Shown here piece after piece: positions 1-8,861 of a stretch of DNA of 64,000 nucleotides. Every line of letters begins with the position of its first letter. Within the stretch, counting starts at the first letter, position 1. The position numbers and the translations under genes were made by a program. The notes beneath the pieces were generated by a model. The model was not told the origin of the DNA. It worked only from the letters and a program-made list of their open reading frames with translations, and searched no databases. Origin of the DNA: an uncultured Bacteroidales bacterium. GTDB taxonomy: Bacteria > Bacteroidota > Bacteroidia > Bacteroidales > Bacteroidaceae. The stretch lies in contig CADAGX010000004.1 in assembly GCA_902787575.1 (NCBI GenBank), positions 1 to 64,000 on the forward strand, written 5' to 3'.

Positions 1-258
1 TTGCAACTGTACGAAGAACGGCTTCAGTTCCCAATGTTTCATGCCCCAGCGTTCGCACAATGTTTTCTTCGAGAGTAGCGCCTCGCCTCTCTTTACTTCA
101 ACGTCCCTACCCCTGACACGTACCTTGCGGTCCGAGAAAGAACAGAGAAACATCAGGTCCATAAAGCGCCACAGCGCCTTCTCGTCTTTCCATATCGCAG
201 TGTGCGGAAGCCGGATAGTCACGGGCACGAAGCCCTCAGTAGTCTTAGTCATTGCCAT
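1..258 (-). CDS. Partial protein, winged-helix/replication-initiator-like (3' end outside window)
   Basis: The 86 codons visible read from an ATG at 258 to the window edge without a stop. The start MAMTKTTEGF is followed by a pattern (IRLPH, a W-K-D-E-K-ALWRF stretch, VKRGEALLSKKTLCERWGM) resembling the N-terminal helix-turn-helix region of DnaD-like or replication-organiser proteins carried by Bacteroidales phages and conjugative elements. That resemblance is an impression, not a proven family. A perfect-looking Bacteroidetes promoter at 307-338 lies about 50 bases upstream, which supports this strand and start. No neighbour is visible on the far side, so whether it belongs to a mobile element cannot be decided here. 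Confidence 0.6.
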   Translation of the reverse strand, partial: MAMTKTTEGFVPVTIRLPHTAIWKDEKALWRFMDLMFLCSFSDRKVRVRGRDVEVKRGEALLSKKTLCERWGMKHWELKPFFVQLQ

Positions 259-306
259 TGTTGTTTAGTTTTAGGTTCGTTTGCATTCAATTTTATAATT
301 CGCCCA

Positions 307-338
307 CAAAGATACAATAAATACGAAGCAAATGCAAA
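307..338 (-). promoter_or_regulatory. Bacteroidetes-type promoter for the partial gene at 1-258
   Basis: Read on the minus strand, TTTG (338-335), a 20-base spacer and TATCTTTG (314-307) match the TTTG-N19/20-TAnnTTTG consensus. Transcription would start near 303, giving a leader of about 45 bases. Confidence 0.75.
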
Positions 339-376
339 TTTTGAGAGAAAAATCGCCTAGACAAATACTAAATTAT

Positions 377-401
377 TTGGAATTTCTTTGTCAAATCCCA
401 A
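377..401 (-). terminator. Weak hairpin downstream of the HAD gene
   Basis: Nine-base arms (377-385 and 393-401, one G-T wobble) enclose a 7-base loop about 35 bases after the stop of the HAD gene. The following bases are A/T-rich but not a clean T run, so termination is only possible. The rest of 259-433 holds the promoter at 307-338 and nothing else I recognise. Confidence 0.3.
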
Positions 402-433
402 GGCAAAACAAAAAGAAAGAACGATATTTTCCT

Positions 434-1252
434 TTACAGACCAATTACGCCAAGGTGGCGAAGAGCGTGAGCGATGCCACCCTCATCGACAGAGCGTGTA
501 ACAAAGTCGGCAGCAGCCTTGGTGCCTGGTGTGGCATTGCCCATAGCAACACCCACACCTGCGCGCTCCAGCATACTATTGTCGTTTTCGCCGTCACCAA
601 AGGCAATAGTGTCAGCGAGTGACGTGCCCAGATGAGCAGCAACGTCGGCAATGGCTTTACCTTTGTTGGCACCGATGTGTATGACGTCCGCAAAAGCGGG
701 ATGCCAACGTGTACAGAATACTTCCGACAGGTGTGGGATGATGCGTTCCTGCTGCTCGGCTGTAAAGAAGGGCGAGAGTTGCAACACGCGCTGACGACCC
801 AATATTTGCTCCACAGGAAGCGAAAAATCCACATCGTCCACTTGTATGAAATCGCGGAAAAGTTTTTCCACCATAGGGTTTGCATTATAGACTGCCACAT
901 CCTTTTCGCCCACCACTACACATGGATAGCCATAGCGAGTAGCGTCTTCGAGCAGGAGTTCCACATCCCGCTGCAACATTGGCAGGCAAGACGCTTCACT
1001 GTTACCCACGAAACTCTGCGCCCCATTTACCGTTATGATACCGTCGAGCAGAGGAATGGCCGGTTCGATGGCCGACGTAAAGACCCACTGCCGCGGCCGT
1101 CCGGTGCAGATGAAGAGTTTGTGACCGCGCCGCTTGGCTTCAGCCAGTGCAGAAAGCGTGGATTTTGGAATCTGATGCGTCTGAAAACTGACCAGTGTGC
1201 CATCGATATCAAAAAAGATGAGTCGCCGTGATAATTTATTTACGACCTCCAT
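434..1252 (-). CDS. Cof-type HAD-superfamily phosphatase
   Basis: This 272-residue protein is a haloacid-dehalogenase hydrolase of the Cof/YbiV type, cytosolic enzymes that remove phosphate from sugar phosphates or nucleotides such as flavin precursors. Motif I is FFDIDGTLV with the nucleophile Asp15 and acid Asp17. Motif II is ICTGR near residue 48. The Cof-type cap occupies roughly residues 85-190, then the motif III lysine (GANKGKA, about 195-200) and motif IV GDGENDNSM (219-227) bind Mg2+. Length is normal for the family. It lies 22 bases after mfd and is probably the last gene of that transcript. The substrate cannot be deduced from sequence. Confidence 0.9.
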   Translation of the reverse strand: MEVVNKLSRRLIFFDIDGTLVSFQTHQIPKSTLSALAEAKRRGHKLFICTGRPRQWVFTSAIEPAIPLLDGIITVNGAQSFVGNSEASCLPMLQRDVELLLEDATRYGYPCVVVGEKDVAVYNANPMVEKLFRDFIQVDDVDFSLPVEQILGRQRVLQLSPFFTAEQQERIIPHLSEVFCTRWHPAFADVIHIGANKGKAIADVAAHLGTSLADTIAFGDGENDNSMLERAGVGVAMGNATPGTKAAADFVTRSVDEGGIAHALRHLGVIGL

Positions 1253-1274
1253 GATTTTTCAACTGCTAAAATTA

Positions 1275-4200
1275 TTATGTCTCGCTCCCCAGTCCGGTTA
1301 TCTCACTAATCTGTTGCAGCAGCTCCACGGCGGTCTGCACGGATCGAACTTCGTAGATGAGCAAGCTGCGGTGCTGCTTCTGCTCCTCGAGGCGGCAGCG
1401 GTGCGTGTTAGTGGTGGCGAAGGCAATCAACTGGTCGAAGGCACGACTGCGATAGAACGGACTGTCGTCGCGCGACACAAAATAGAGCCGCATGCGTCCA
1501 CCCTTTAGGATGATGCGTTCGGCACCAAAGTGGCGGCCCAGTCGGCGGAGCGAAACCACACGTATGAGTTCCTCGGCCTCGGGCGGAATGGCGCCAAATC
1601 GATCTGTCAGCGACTGGCGGAAGCGCTCCACGTCCTCTGCCTTCTCCAGTCCGTCCAGTTCGCGGTATAGCATCATGCGCTCGGCACTCGTGGGCACGAA
1701 TTCCTCGGAGAACGACATCGGCAGGTCGCTTTCCAAAATGCATTCCGGCACGAAGGGTGTGCCGTCTGCCACATTGTCGCCTGACTCCGACGTGGCAAAG
1801 AGGTCTTGGAACTCCTCAGCGCGCAACTCCTCGACGGCCTCCTGCAGAATCTTCTTGTACGTCTCGTAGCCCAGGTCTGCAATAAAACCGCTTTGCTCAG
1901 CACCGAGCAGATTTCCTGCGCCTCGTATATCGAGGTCCTGCATGGCCAGATGGATGCCGCTGCCCAGGTCGGAGAAATTTTCGATGGCCTGCAGGCGTCG
2001 TCGGGCATCGGCATTCAGTTGACTCAGCGGTGGCGAAAGCAGATAACAGAACGCCTTTTTGTTGGAGCGACCCACGCGTCCGCGCATCTGATGCAAGTCA
2101 CTCAGTCCGAAGTGCTGAGCGGCGTTAATGATGATGGTATTGGCATTCGGAATGTCGAGTCCGCTCTCGATTATGGTGGTCGAGATGAGCACGTCGTAGT
2201 CGTAGTTTGCGAAATCCAGCATGATGCGTTCCAACTGCTCGGGCGGCATCTGACCATGCGCCACAGCCACGCGAGCATCTGGCACGTGCTGGCGCACGAG
2301 TCGCTCCAGGTCGGGCAGATTGGAGATGCGGTTGTTGACAAAGAAAACTTGTCCGTTGCGCGACATTTCGAAGTTGATGGCTTCGGCTATCACCTCTGCC
2401 GAGAACGTGCACAGCTGTGTCTGTATGGGATACCGGTTGGGCGGCGGTGTCTGTATGACGCTGAGGTCGCGCGCGCCCATCAGGCTAAATTGCAAAGTGC
2501 GTGGAATGGGCGTGGCGGTGAGTGTCAGCGTGTCTACGTTCGTCTTGAGTTGTCTGAGTTTCTCCTTGGTGGAGACGCCAAACTTCTGCTCCTCGTCGAT
2601 GATGAGAAGGCCGAGGTCGTGAAAGCGAACGCTCTTGCTGATGAGTTTATGTGTTCCGACCACGATGTTCACGCGCCCCGAACGCAGGCCCTCGAGTATC
2701 TCCTTTGTTTTGGCAGCCGACCGTGCGCGACTCAGGTATTCCACCGTGACGGGAAAGCCTTGCAAGCGCTCGGTGAACGTGCGGAAATGCTGATATGCCA
2801 GCACGGTGGTCGGCACCAGCACGGCCACCTGCTTATTGTCGGCGCAAGCCTTGAAGGCAGCACGTATGGCTACCTCGGTTTTGCCAAATCCCACGTCGCC
2901 GCACACGAGACGATCCATGGGTCTGCGGCGCTCCATGTCGGCTTTCACCTGTTGCGTCGCCTTCAGCTGGTCTGGCGTGTCCTCGTAGAGGAATCCCGCC
3001 TCCAGTTCGTGCTGCATGAAGCTGTCGGGACTGAAGGCAAAACCTTTCTCCTGCAGTCGGCGGCTATAAAGTTTAATGAGGTCGCGCGCGATATCCTTTA
3101 TCTTTGTCTTCGTGCGTTCCTTCATGCGCTCCCAAGCACCCGTGCCAAGCGAGCTGATGCGCGGAGGTTCGCCCTCGCGACCTTTGTATTTCGAGACTTT
3201 ATGCAACGCATGCAGGCTCACGAATACGGTATCCTCGTTCTTGTACGTGATTTTTATCACCTCCTGCATCTGACCGCTGCTGTTGGGTATGCGAACGAGT
3301 CCGCCGAAGCGTCCCACGCCGTGGTCGGTGTGCACCACGTAGTCGCCAATCTCGAACTGTTGCAATTCCTTCAGCGTCAACGCCACCTTGCCGTTTCGCG
3401 TCCGCTCGCTCTTGAGGTTGTATTTATGGAAGCGGTCGAAGATTTGGTGGTCTGTGAAGAGGCACACGTGCAGGTCGTCGTCCACAAATCCGCCGTGAAT
3501 GGTGTGCAAGACGGGCGTGAAGTAGATATCGTCGGCTTTGTCGTGAAAGATACTCTCCAGCCGGTCTGTCTGCTTCTCGCTGTCGGCCAGGATGTAAAGT
3601 TCGTAACCGCGTTCCAGAAAGTCGCGGAACGTGGCGCAGACGAGGTCGAAGTTCTTATGAAAGATGGGCTGCGGATGCGTCTGGAAGCGCACAGTCGCCG
3701 TGCAACCCTCCACGGGGTTCTGGCTGATGTACAGGCTGCGGAAAGCCGAAAGTTGCGTGCCGAAAGTATCCGGCACCACGAGCATCGTCTCGCGCTCCAG
3801 CGGCTTGGCGGCTGCGACACCCTCGTCGTCGACCTCGGCACGAAGAGCCACTTCCTCTGCCACGGCCTGCTGCGAGAAACCCTCGTCGAAGATGCGACGT
3901 ACCTCGTCCAGCAAAAAATTTCTGTCGTGCAGCACGAAAATTGCGTCAGCCGGCAGGAAAGAAAGGAACGTCTCAGCCTGCGCCGCCTCCACGCTGAGTT
4001 CGGGCACAATGCTCACCTCGGTCTGACGTTCGAGGCTCAGCTGGTTCTGCACGTCGAATGTGCGAATGCTGTCCACCTCGTCGCCAAAGAAGTCAATGCG
4101 GTAGGGATATTCGCTCGAGAACGAGTAAACGTCGATAATGCTGCCTCGCACTGCATACTGCCCCGGCTCGTATACATAATCCACACGGCGGAAACCGAAG

Positions 4201-4700
4201 CTCGAAAGCGTCTCCTGCACGAATGCCACGTCCACCACCTCGCCTTGGTGAAGCACGAGGGTCTGTTCGCTCAGTTTCTTGCGCGTAACCACCTGCTCAG
4301 CCAGTGCCTCGGGATACGTCACGACGAAGAGTGGCTTCGCGCCGCTGCTGATGCGGCTCAGCACGTCGGTGCGCAGTATCTCGTTGCCCACGTCGCGCTG
4401 GGCGTACTTGACGGCACGGCGGAAGCTGCTGGGGAAAAACAGCACTTGCGAGTCGCCGAGCACCTGTGTCAAATCGTGGTAGAAATAGCCGGCCTCCTCG
4501 ACGTCGGCAAGTACAAACACAAAGGGCACGCCCACCACCTGCGGACATGCCACGGGCAAGGCTGAAAAGACAAGCGGAGCAGCACTGGCCTGAAGGCCCG
4601 ACAGCTGGATGTGACGGTCGGCAGTGCTCTGTAGCAACTTACCCAGCGCCTTCACACCGACGTGCCGCGCCAAAATCGACTGTATCTCCTGAATCTGCAT
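1275..4700 (-). CDS. mfd: Transcription-repair coupling factor Mfd
   Basis: Mfd displaces RNA polymerase stalled at DNA lesions and recruits UvrA for nucleotide excision repair. The 1141-residue protein has the full architecture: a UvrB-homology N-terminal part (1-350), the RNA-polymerase-interaction domain around 450-510 (GDYVVHTDHGVGRF at 452-465), the SF2 translocase with Walker A GDVGFGKTE at 601-609 and a DEEQ box near 700, RecG-like TRG motifs, and a C-terminal UvrA-binding repression domain. Its ATG shares one base with the stop codon of the upstream fusion gene (TGATG), so the two are translationally coupled. No abnormality was seen. Confidence 0.97.
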   Translation of the reverse strand: MQIQEIQSILARHVGVKALGKLLQSTADRHIQLSGLQASAAPLVFSALPVACPQVVGVPFVFVLADVEEAGYFYHDLTQVLGDSQVLFFPSSFRRAVKYAQRDVGNEILRTDVLSRISSGAKPLFVVTYPEALAEQVVTRKKLSEQTLVLHQGEVVDVAFVQETLSSFGFRRVDYVYEPGQYAVRGSIIDVYSFSSEYPYRIDFFGDEVDSIRTFDVQNQLSLERQTEVSIVPELSVEAAQAETFLSFLPADAIFVLHDRNFLLDEVRRIFDEGFSQQAVAEEVALRAEVDDEGVAAAKPLERETMLVVPDTFGTQLSAFRSLYISQNPVEGCTATVRFQTHPQPIFHKNFDLVCATFRDFLERGYELYILADSEKQTDRLESIFHDKADDIYFTPVLHTIHGGFVDDDLHVCLFTDHQIFDRFHKYNLKSERTRNGKVALTLKELQQFEIGDYVVHTDHGVGRFGGLVRIPNSSGQMQEVIKITYKNEDTVFVSLHALHKVSKYKGREGEPPRISSLGTGAWERMKERTKTKIKDIARDLIKLYSRRLQEKGFAFSPDSFMQHELEAGFLYEDTPDQLKATQQVKADMERRRPMDRLVCGDVGFGKTEVAIRAAFKACADNKQVAVLVPTTVLAYQHFRTFTERLQGFPVTVEYLSRARSAAKTKEILEGLRSGRVNIVVGTHKLISKSVRFHDLGLLIIDEEQKFGVSTKEKLRQLKTNVDTLTLTATPIPRTLQFSLMGARDLSVIQTPPPNRYPIQTQLCTFSAEVIAEAINFEMSRNGQVFFVNNRISNLPDLERLVRQHVPDARVAVAHGQMPPEQLERIMLDFANYDYDVLISTTIIESGLDIPNANTIIINAAQHFGLSDLHQMRGRVGRSNKKAFCYLLSPPLSQLNADARRRLQAIENFSDLGSGIHLAMQDLDIRGAGNLLGAEQSGFIADLGYETYKKILQEAVEELRAEEFQDLFATSESGDNVADGTPFVPECILESDLPMSFSEEFVPTSAERMMLYRELDGLEKAEDVERFRQSLTDRFGAIPPEAEELIRVVSLRRLGRHFGAERIILKGGRMRLYFVSRDDSPFYRSRAFDQLIAFATTNTHRCRLEEQKQHRSLLIYEVRSVQTAVELLQQISEITGLGSET

Positions 4701-6985
4701 CAGCGGGCTTCCTCCTTTTCTGCAAGAGACTTCACAAATTCCTCAGCTTCGGCCAACGAGTCCTGTTTGCCAACATCCAACAACCGAAGCCCGTCCTGCA
4801 CGTGACCGTATATTGGCTCGCGACTGCAGACGGCGAGATAGAAGTCTATGATGCTAAAGCGGTCGGGGAACTCGTTGAAGAACTTAAAAAGCCGCGGGCT
4901 CATCACGTGGATGCCGGCAAAGGCAAGACGACGATAGCGCGAGGCATCGAGGTCGCCATACGGACTCTTCACCTCGCCGGTCTGCACATTCGTCCAGCCT
5001 ACGAGGCGCATCTCGTCGTCGAAGAGCAGGTAGCGACTGGTCTGACGTTCGCTGACGAGCAGCGTGGCTGCCCTACCCTTGGCGGCCTGCAGAAGCGCTG
5101 GAATATCCACATTGCTCAGAATGTCCACGTTGTGGATGAGGAAGCCCTGCTCCACGTCGCGCAGCAGAGGCATCGCGTGCTTGATGCCGCCGCCCGTCTC
5201 GAGCAACTGCTGCCGCTCGTCGGAGAAGAAGATGCGGACGCCCTGCGGATGCTGCGTACACCATTCCTCTATCATGTCGGCAAAGTGATGCACGTTTATC
5301 ACGCACTCGAAGATGTCAGCGGCCTTCAGTTTCTCGAGCAGATGCTGCAGCAATGGTTTGCCCGCAACGGGGACGAGCGCTTTCGGCATCGTGTCGGTAA
5401 GCGGTTTCAGCCGTGATCCTATTCCTGCGGCGAATATCATGGCGCGTGCCGGCGGCACGGGCAAGAGAATACGATTGATGTTTTGCTCGCGGTGGCATAT
5501 GTGAACCTCCACGCCGAACTTACGATGAATGTGTTCCGCCAGGTGCTGGGCAGAATATACGCTGCGGTGCTGACCGCCCGTGCAGCCGAAAGAAAACATC
5601 AGACTGGTGAAACCGCGTTGTATGTAGCGCATCACGTGAGCATCTGCCAGCTTGTAAACGCTGTCGAGGAAGGTCAGAATCTCGCCGTCGTCCTCGAGAA
5701 AGCGAATTACCGGCTCATCTAATCCGGTCAACTGCTTGTAAGGTTCGTAGCGCCCAGGGTTGTGCGTACTGCGGCAATCGAAGACATATCCGCCGCCATT
5801 GCCCGATTCGTCCTGCGGGATGCCCTTGCGATACGAAAAGCTGAAGACACGCACCACCAGCGGGCCGCTACCATCGTACTTACTGAACGTGGCCGGACCA
5901 TCCTGCGGGTGCGAAGAATACGGATTGGAGGGTGCCACCTTGTAGCCGTCGGCACGTTTCACCGGTTTCTGGCTGACGGGCGCAAACTGTGGCATTGCAG
6001 CCAGTTCGGTCAGCACGTCGCGCAGATACGGATACGGGCAACCGTCCTCTTGGAGCAGTTCGCGCAGATTCTGCATGGCAGGTGGAATGCTCTCGAGGAA
6101 ATGCTTTTTTCGCTCAAAGTAACCGCGGAAACCGTATGCGCCAAGCACCTGCATGAGTCGGAAAAGCACGCACAGTTTCAACTGCTCGTGAAAACGCCTT
6201 TCGTTCACCTCGACGTAATGCTTCAGGCTCTCGATATAAACCTGTATCAGCTCACGGCGCAGGGAATTCGGATAGCGCGCCGATGCCTGCCACAGAAAGC
6301 TGGCCAAGTCGTACTGCACAGGTCCGCGACGGCCGCCTTGGAAATCTATAAAATACGGATTGCCTGTCGCATCGAGCATGACATTGCGCGCCTGGAAGTC
6401 GCGATACATGAAAGCCTCGCCCGGGATAGACACGATGTCGCGCGCCATAAGCTGGAAACTGGCTTCGAGTTTCAATTCGTGGAACTCCACGCCAGTGGCT
6501 TTCAGGAAGCAATATTTGAAATAGTTGAGGTCGAAGAGCACATTCGTCTCGTCGAGCGACGCCTGCGGATAGCACTGGTTGAAGTCGAGACCGCGCGCAC
6601 CCTTAATCTGCATGTCTGGCAGCAGCGCAATGGTGCGCCGCAGCAAACCGCGCTCGCGCTGATTGTATCGTCCACCCGCCTCGCGGCCGGCCTTCAGCGT
6701 GTCGAAGAGTGTGCGGTCGCCCAAGTCGGTCTGCAAATAGCGCAGGCCGTCGCTGCTCTGAGCCACCACAGCCGGAACTGGCAGGCGTGCCGCAGTGAAA
6801 TGGTCGGCAAGGTAGCAGAATGCGTGATTCTCGTCGCGACTGGTGCCGACCACGCCAATGAGCGAAGAGCCGTCGGCATTGCGCAGGCGATAGTACTGCC
6901 GGTTGCTTCCCGAACCCGGAATCGGTTCGCACGACGCGGCTTCGGTGCCAATCTTCTCTTTATAAAGTTTCTTCAGTAGTTCCAT
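4700..6985 (-). CDS. Three-domain fusion: AmgK-like sugar kinase, RapZ C-terminal domain, MurU-like nucleotidyltransferase
   Basis: Three units are joined in 761 residues. Residues about 1-325 form an aminoglycoside-phosphotransferase-type kinase fold with catalytic YRDFQARN (Asp196, Asn201) and metal-binding FIDFQ near 212-216, closest in pattern to AmgK, the anomeric MurNAc/GlcNAc kinase. Residues about 375-500 match the RapZ/YvcJ C-terminal domain: FDCRSTHNP, QLTGLDEPV and SFGCTGGQHRS, the last corresponding to glucosamine-6-phosphate-binding residues of E. coli RapZ; the RapZ P-loop kinase half is absent. Residues about 513-755 are a sugar-1-phosphate nucleotidyltransferase (FAAGIGSRLKPLT, PKALVPV) like MurU. 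AmgK plus MurU make UDP-MurNAc for cell-wall recycling, so this may be a self-contained, amino-sugar-sensing salvage enzyme. Function is inferred. The start shares one base with the upstream permease stop. Confidence 0.9.
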   Translation of the reverse strand: MELLKKLYKEKIGTEAASCEPIPGSGSNRQYYRLRNADGSSLIGVVGTSRDENHAFCYLADHFTAARLPVPAVVAQSSDGLRYLQTDLGDRTLFDTLKAGREAGGRYNQRERGLLRRTIALLPDMQIKGARGLDFNQCYPQASLDETNVLFDLNYFKYCFLKATGVEFHELKLEASFQLMARDIVSIPGEAFMYRDFQARNVMLDATGNPYFIDFQGGRRGPVQYDLASFLWQASARYPNSLRRELIQVYIESLKHYVEVNERRFHEQLKLCVLFRLMQVLGAYGFRGYFERKKHFLESIPPAMQNLRELLQEDGCPYPYLRDVLTELAAMPQFAPVSQKPVKRADGYKVAPSNPYSSHPQDGPATFSKYDGSGPLVVRVFSFSYRKGIPQDESGNGGGYVFDCRSTHNPGRYEPYKQLTGLDEPVIRFLEDDGEILTFLDSVYKLADAHVMRYIQRGFTSLMFSFGCTGGQHRSVYSAQHLAEHIHRKFGVEVHICHREQNINRILLPVPPARAMIFAAGIGSRLKPLTDTMPKALVPVAGKPLLQHLLEKLKAADIFECVINVHHFADMIEEWCTQHPQGVRIFFSDERQQLLETGGGIKHAMPLLRDVEQGFLIHNVDILSNVDIPALLQAAKGRAATLLVSERQTSRYLLFDDEMRLVGWTNVQTGEVKSPYGDLDASRYRRLAFAGIHVMSPRLFKFFNEFPDRFSIIDFYLAVCSREPIYGHVQDGLRLLDVGKQDSLAEAEEFVKSLAEKEEAR

Positions 6986-8184
6986 CAGTCTTTATTCTTC
7001 CAGATTAATTGAATCCTGCGACGTATGGCCGCCACGTTGATGGCGCTGACGCACAGGAAAAGTACAGCGCCCACGGCCACAGTAGGCCATAGCGGTCCGT
7101 CTTCCACACGCGGGAACATGGTCCACAGCAGGTTGAGATAATATCTGCGTGCCGCCCAAAGGGCGATTACTGCAAGCAGCAACACGACAGCGTTCAGAGT
7201 CACTGCCAGCAGCTGGTATGGCATTGCCACCCGGCACGGGCTGTATCCGATAAGCAAAAGGTTGCATAGTTTGTCGGCATTCTTCTGAACCAGCAAATAG
7301 ATGCTGAGCATCAGCAAATAGAAGGCCAGCGCACTGATGAGTAAGCCCACACCGAGCACAAGACCTGCGGCAACGCGCAGGAAGAACATGGTACGGCCAG
7401 CCTCGAGTTTGTTATCCTCGAGTTCATACCCGTGCGCGTCCATGTAACGGGGAATCGCATCGTCGGCCGGGTTCTGCACTTCCACTATCAGCCGCGTAGG
7501 CGCAGCATCAGCCTGTGGCGCATAGCGTCGGTTGCTCCACTGCATGAAGCTCTCGGGCACCAGAATTGTGTTCAGACGCGTGCTGAAACCCACCACACGC
7601 GCGTCAAACCGTTCGTCGAGGCCATTGCCGCGCAGTGCCACCTGCATGCCGAGCGAGCCGACAAGCCCTTCAGACAGTTGCGGCAGTGATTTGCTGCGTG
7701 CGAAACCGAAATTATAGAGCGCCAAGTATGTGCGCGGCAGAATGATGGGCACCACGGGGTGCGCCTCGTCGAACAACCACGCTCGGACGTCCACATCGAG
7801 GAATGCGTCGGGCACGCTCTCGAAAAACATGTCGGTGCCGAACGACGGCATCCCCTGAACAGCAAGCCGGCACGAGACGTCGTATCTGCTGGCAGTGAAG
7901 CCGCCCAGGCTACGACAAAACGATTGACTACGCAGCTCCTCTATTTCCGCATCGCTGAAGGTCTGCGCCGAGCCGCCCAGCACGTCGAGTGCAGAGAGAC
8001 GCTTGTTCACAATCAGATAGTCGGAGCGCAAAAATCCGTCGCCCTGCGTGAAGAGAGGCTTTACGTCGCGATAGAACTGCAATGCGAGCAGCACCACGAA
8101 GACGCCCAGCAGATTTGCCAGGAAAAAAGCGGCCAGTTGTGCCAGACTGACGTGGCGGCGGAGAAGTTTCCAGACGAGATTCAC
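6985..8184 (-). CDS. FtsX/MacB-like ABC transporter permease
   Basis: This 399-residue inner-membrane protein has one N-terminal membrane segment (about 15-37), a large extracytoplasmic domain (about 40-260), and three C-terminal segments (about 265-295, 320-345 and 365-390). That is the four-helix topology of FtsX/MacB/LolE mechanotransmission permeases. It follows its likely ATPase (8217-8861) by 32 bases, and the gene for an exported protein lies upstream of that, so a three-component envelope system is likely. The pore-domain type indicates energy coupling to periplasmic work rather than substrate import. The substrate or partner is unknown. Confidence 0.8.
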   Translation of the reverse strand: MNLVWKLLRRHVSLAQLAAFFLANLLGVFVVLLALQFYRDVKPLFTQGDGFLRSDYLIVNKRLSALDVLGGSAQTFSDAEIEELRSQSFCRSLGGFTASRYDVSCRLAVQGMPSFGTDMFFESVPDAFLDVDVRAWLFDEAHPVVPIILPRTYLALYNFGFARSKSLPQLSEGLVGSLGMQVALRGNGLDERFDARVVGFSTRLNTILVPESFMQWSNRRYAPQADAAPTRLIVEVQNPADDAIPRYMDAHGYELEDNKLEAGRTMFFLRVAAGLVLGVGLLISALAFYLLMLSIYLLVQKNADKLCNLLLIGYSPCRVAMPYQLLAVTLNAVVLLLAVIALWAARRYYLNLLWTMFPRVEDGPLWPTVAVGAVLFLCVSAINVAAIRRRIQLIWKNKD

Positions 8185-8216
8185 TTTCTGTTTAATCTAA
8201 TATTGTTCATACTGTG

Positions 8217-8861
8217 TCAGAGCCGAAATACTTTGTCGTACGGCAACGACAGATGCTTGCCGATGCTCGTCACCACCACACCGGCGCCCTGTTGCTGCGC
8301 CTCGCTGCGGATGATTTCCGCCATGATGGCGGCGTTGGCATCATCGAGGTGACTGATTGGTTCGTCGGCCAGCAGGAAATCGAACGGCTGTGCCAGCGCA
8401 CGAATCAAAGCCACGCGCTGCTGTTGGCCGAAGCTCATGCGCCCAACCGGCGTGTCAGCCTTGTCGGCTATGCCGAGGGCATCGAACCATTCAAGCAACT
8501 GGGCGCGTTTCTTATGGTCGAGAAGTCGGTTTTTCAGCTCCACATTCTCCATCGCCGTCAGTTCGGGGAAGAGTCGCAACTCCTGAAATAGACTGCTCAG
8601 CGAGTGCTGTCGCAGCGCCACCCAGTCGGCGGTCCGCAACTGGCTGATGTCTTTCCCGTCGAAAAGGATGCGTCCTTCGTAGTCGCGCCGATAACCGATA
8701 AGGTAGCTGCAGAGCGACGTTTTCCCCGTGCCGCTGGCTGCCTCCAACAGGTAGAATTCGCCTCGCTGCAGCGTGACGCTCTGCTGCCAGACGTCGCTCT
8801 GGATATCTGACCGTTGCGCAAAGACGCGCGGCAGTGTGTGGTCTATGTCAATCCGATTCAT
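8217..8861 (-). CDS. Atypical ABC transporter ATP-binding protein (H-loop His absent)
   Basis: The 214-residue protein has the layout of LolD/MacB-type nucleotide-binding domains but with altered motifs. Walker A is AASGTGKT (41-48; first Gly replaced by Ala). The Q-loop is LFQEL (91-95). The signature is SFGQQQR (143-149; Phe for the usual Gly). Walker B LLADEP (163-168) and the D-loop SHLDD are normal. The switch histidine expected after the strand VVVT is Ser199 (VTSIGKH). It overlaps the upstream exported-protein gene by 14 bases and precedes the FtsX-like permease, its probable partner. Hydrolysis may be slow or use another residue. Confidence 0.85.
   Translation of the reverse strand: MNRIDIDHTLPRVFAQRSDIQSDVWQQSVTLQRGEFYLLEAASGTGKTSLCSYLIGYRRDYEGRILFDGKDISQLRTADWVALRQHSLSSLFQELRLFPELTAMENVELKNRLLDHKKRAQLLEWFDALGIADKADTPVGRMSFGQQQRVALIRALAQPFDFLLADEPISHLDDANAAIMAEIIRSEAQQQGAGVVVTSIGKHLSLPYDKVFRL

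Noticed and set aside
1806..4565. A 919-codon plus-strand open frame opposite mfd
   Set aside because: It is the antisense of a clear Mfd protein; its translation has no domain pattern.
5762..6979. A 405-codon plus-strand open frame opposite the fusion gene
   Set aside because: Antisense of the kinase and RapZ domains, which are well recognised.
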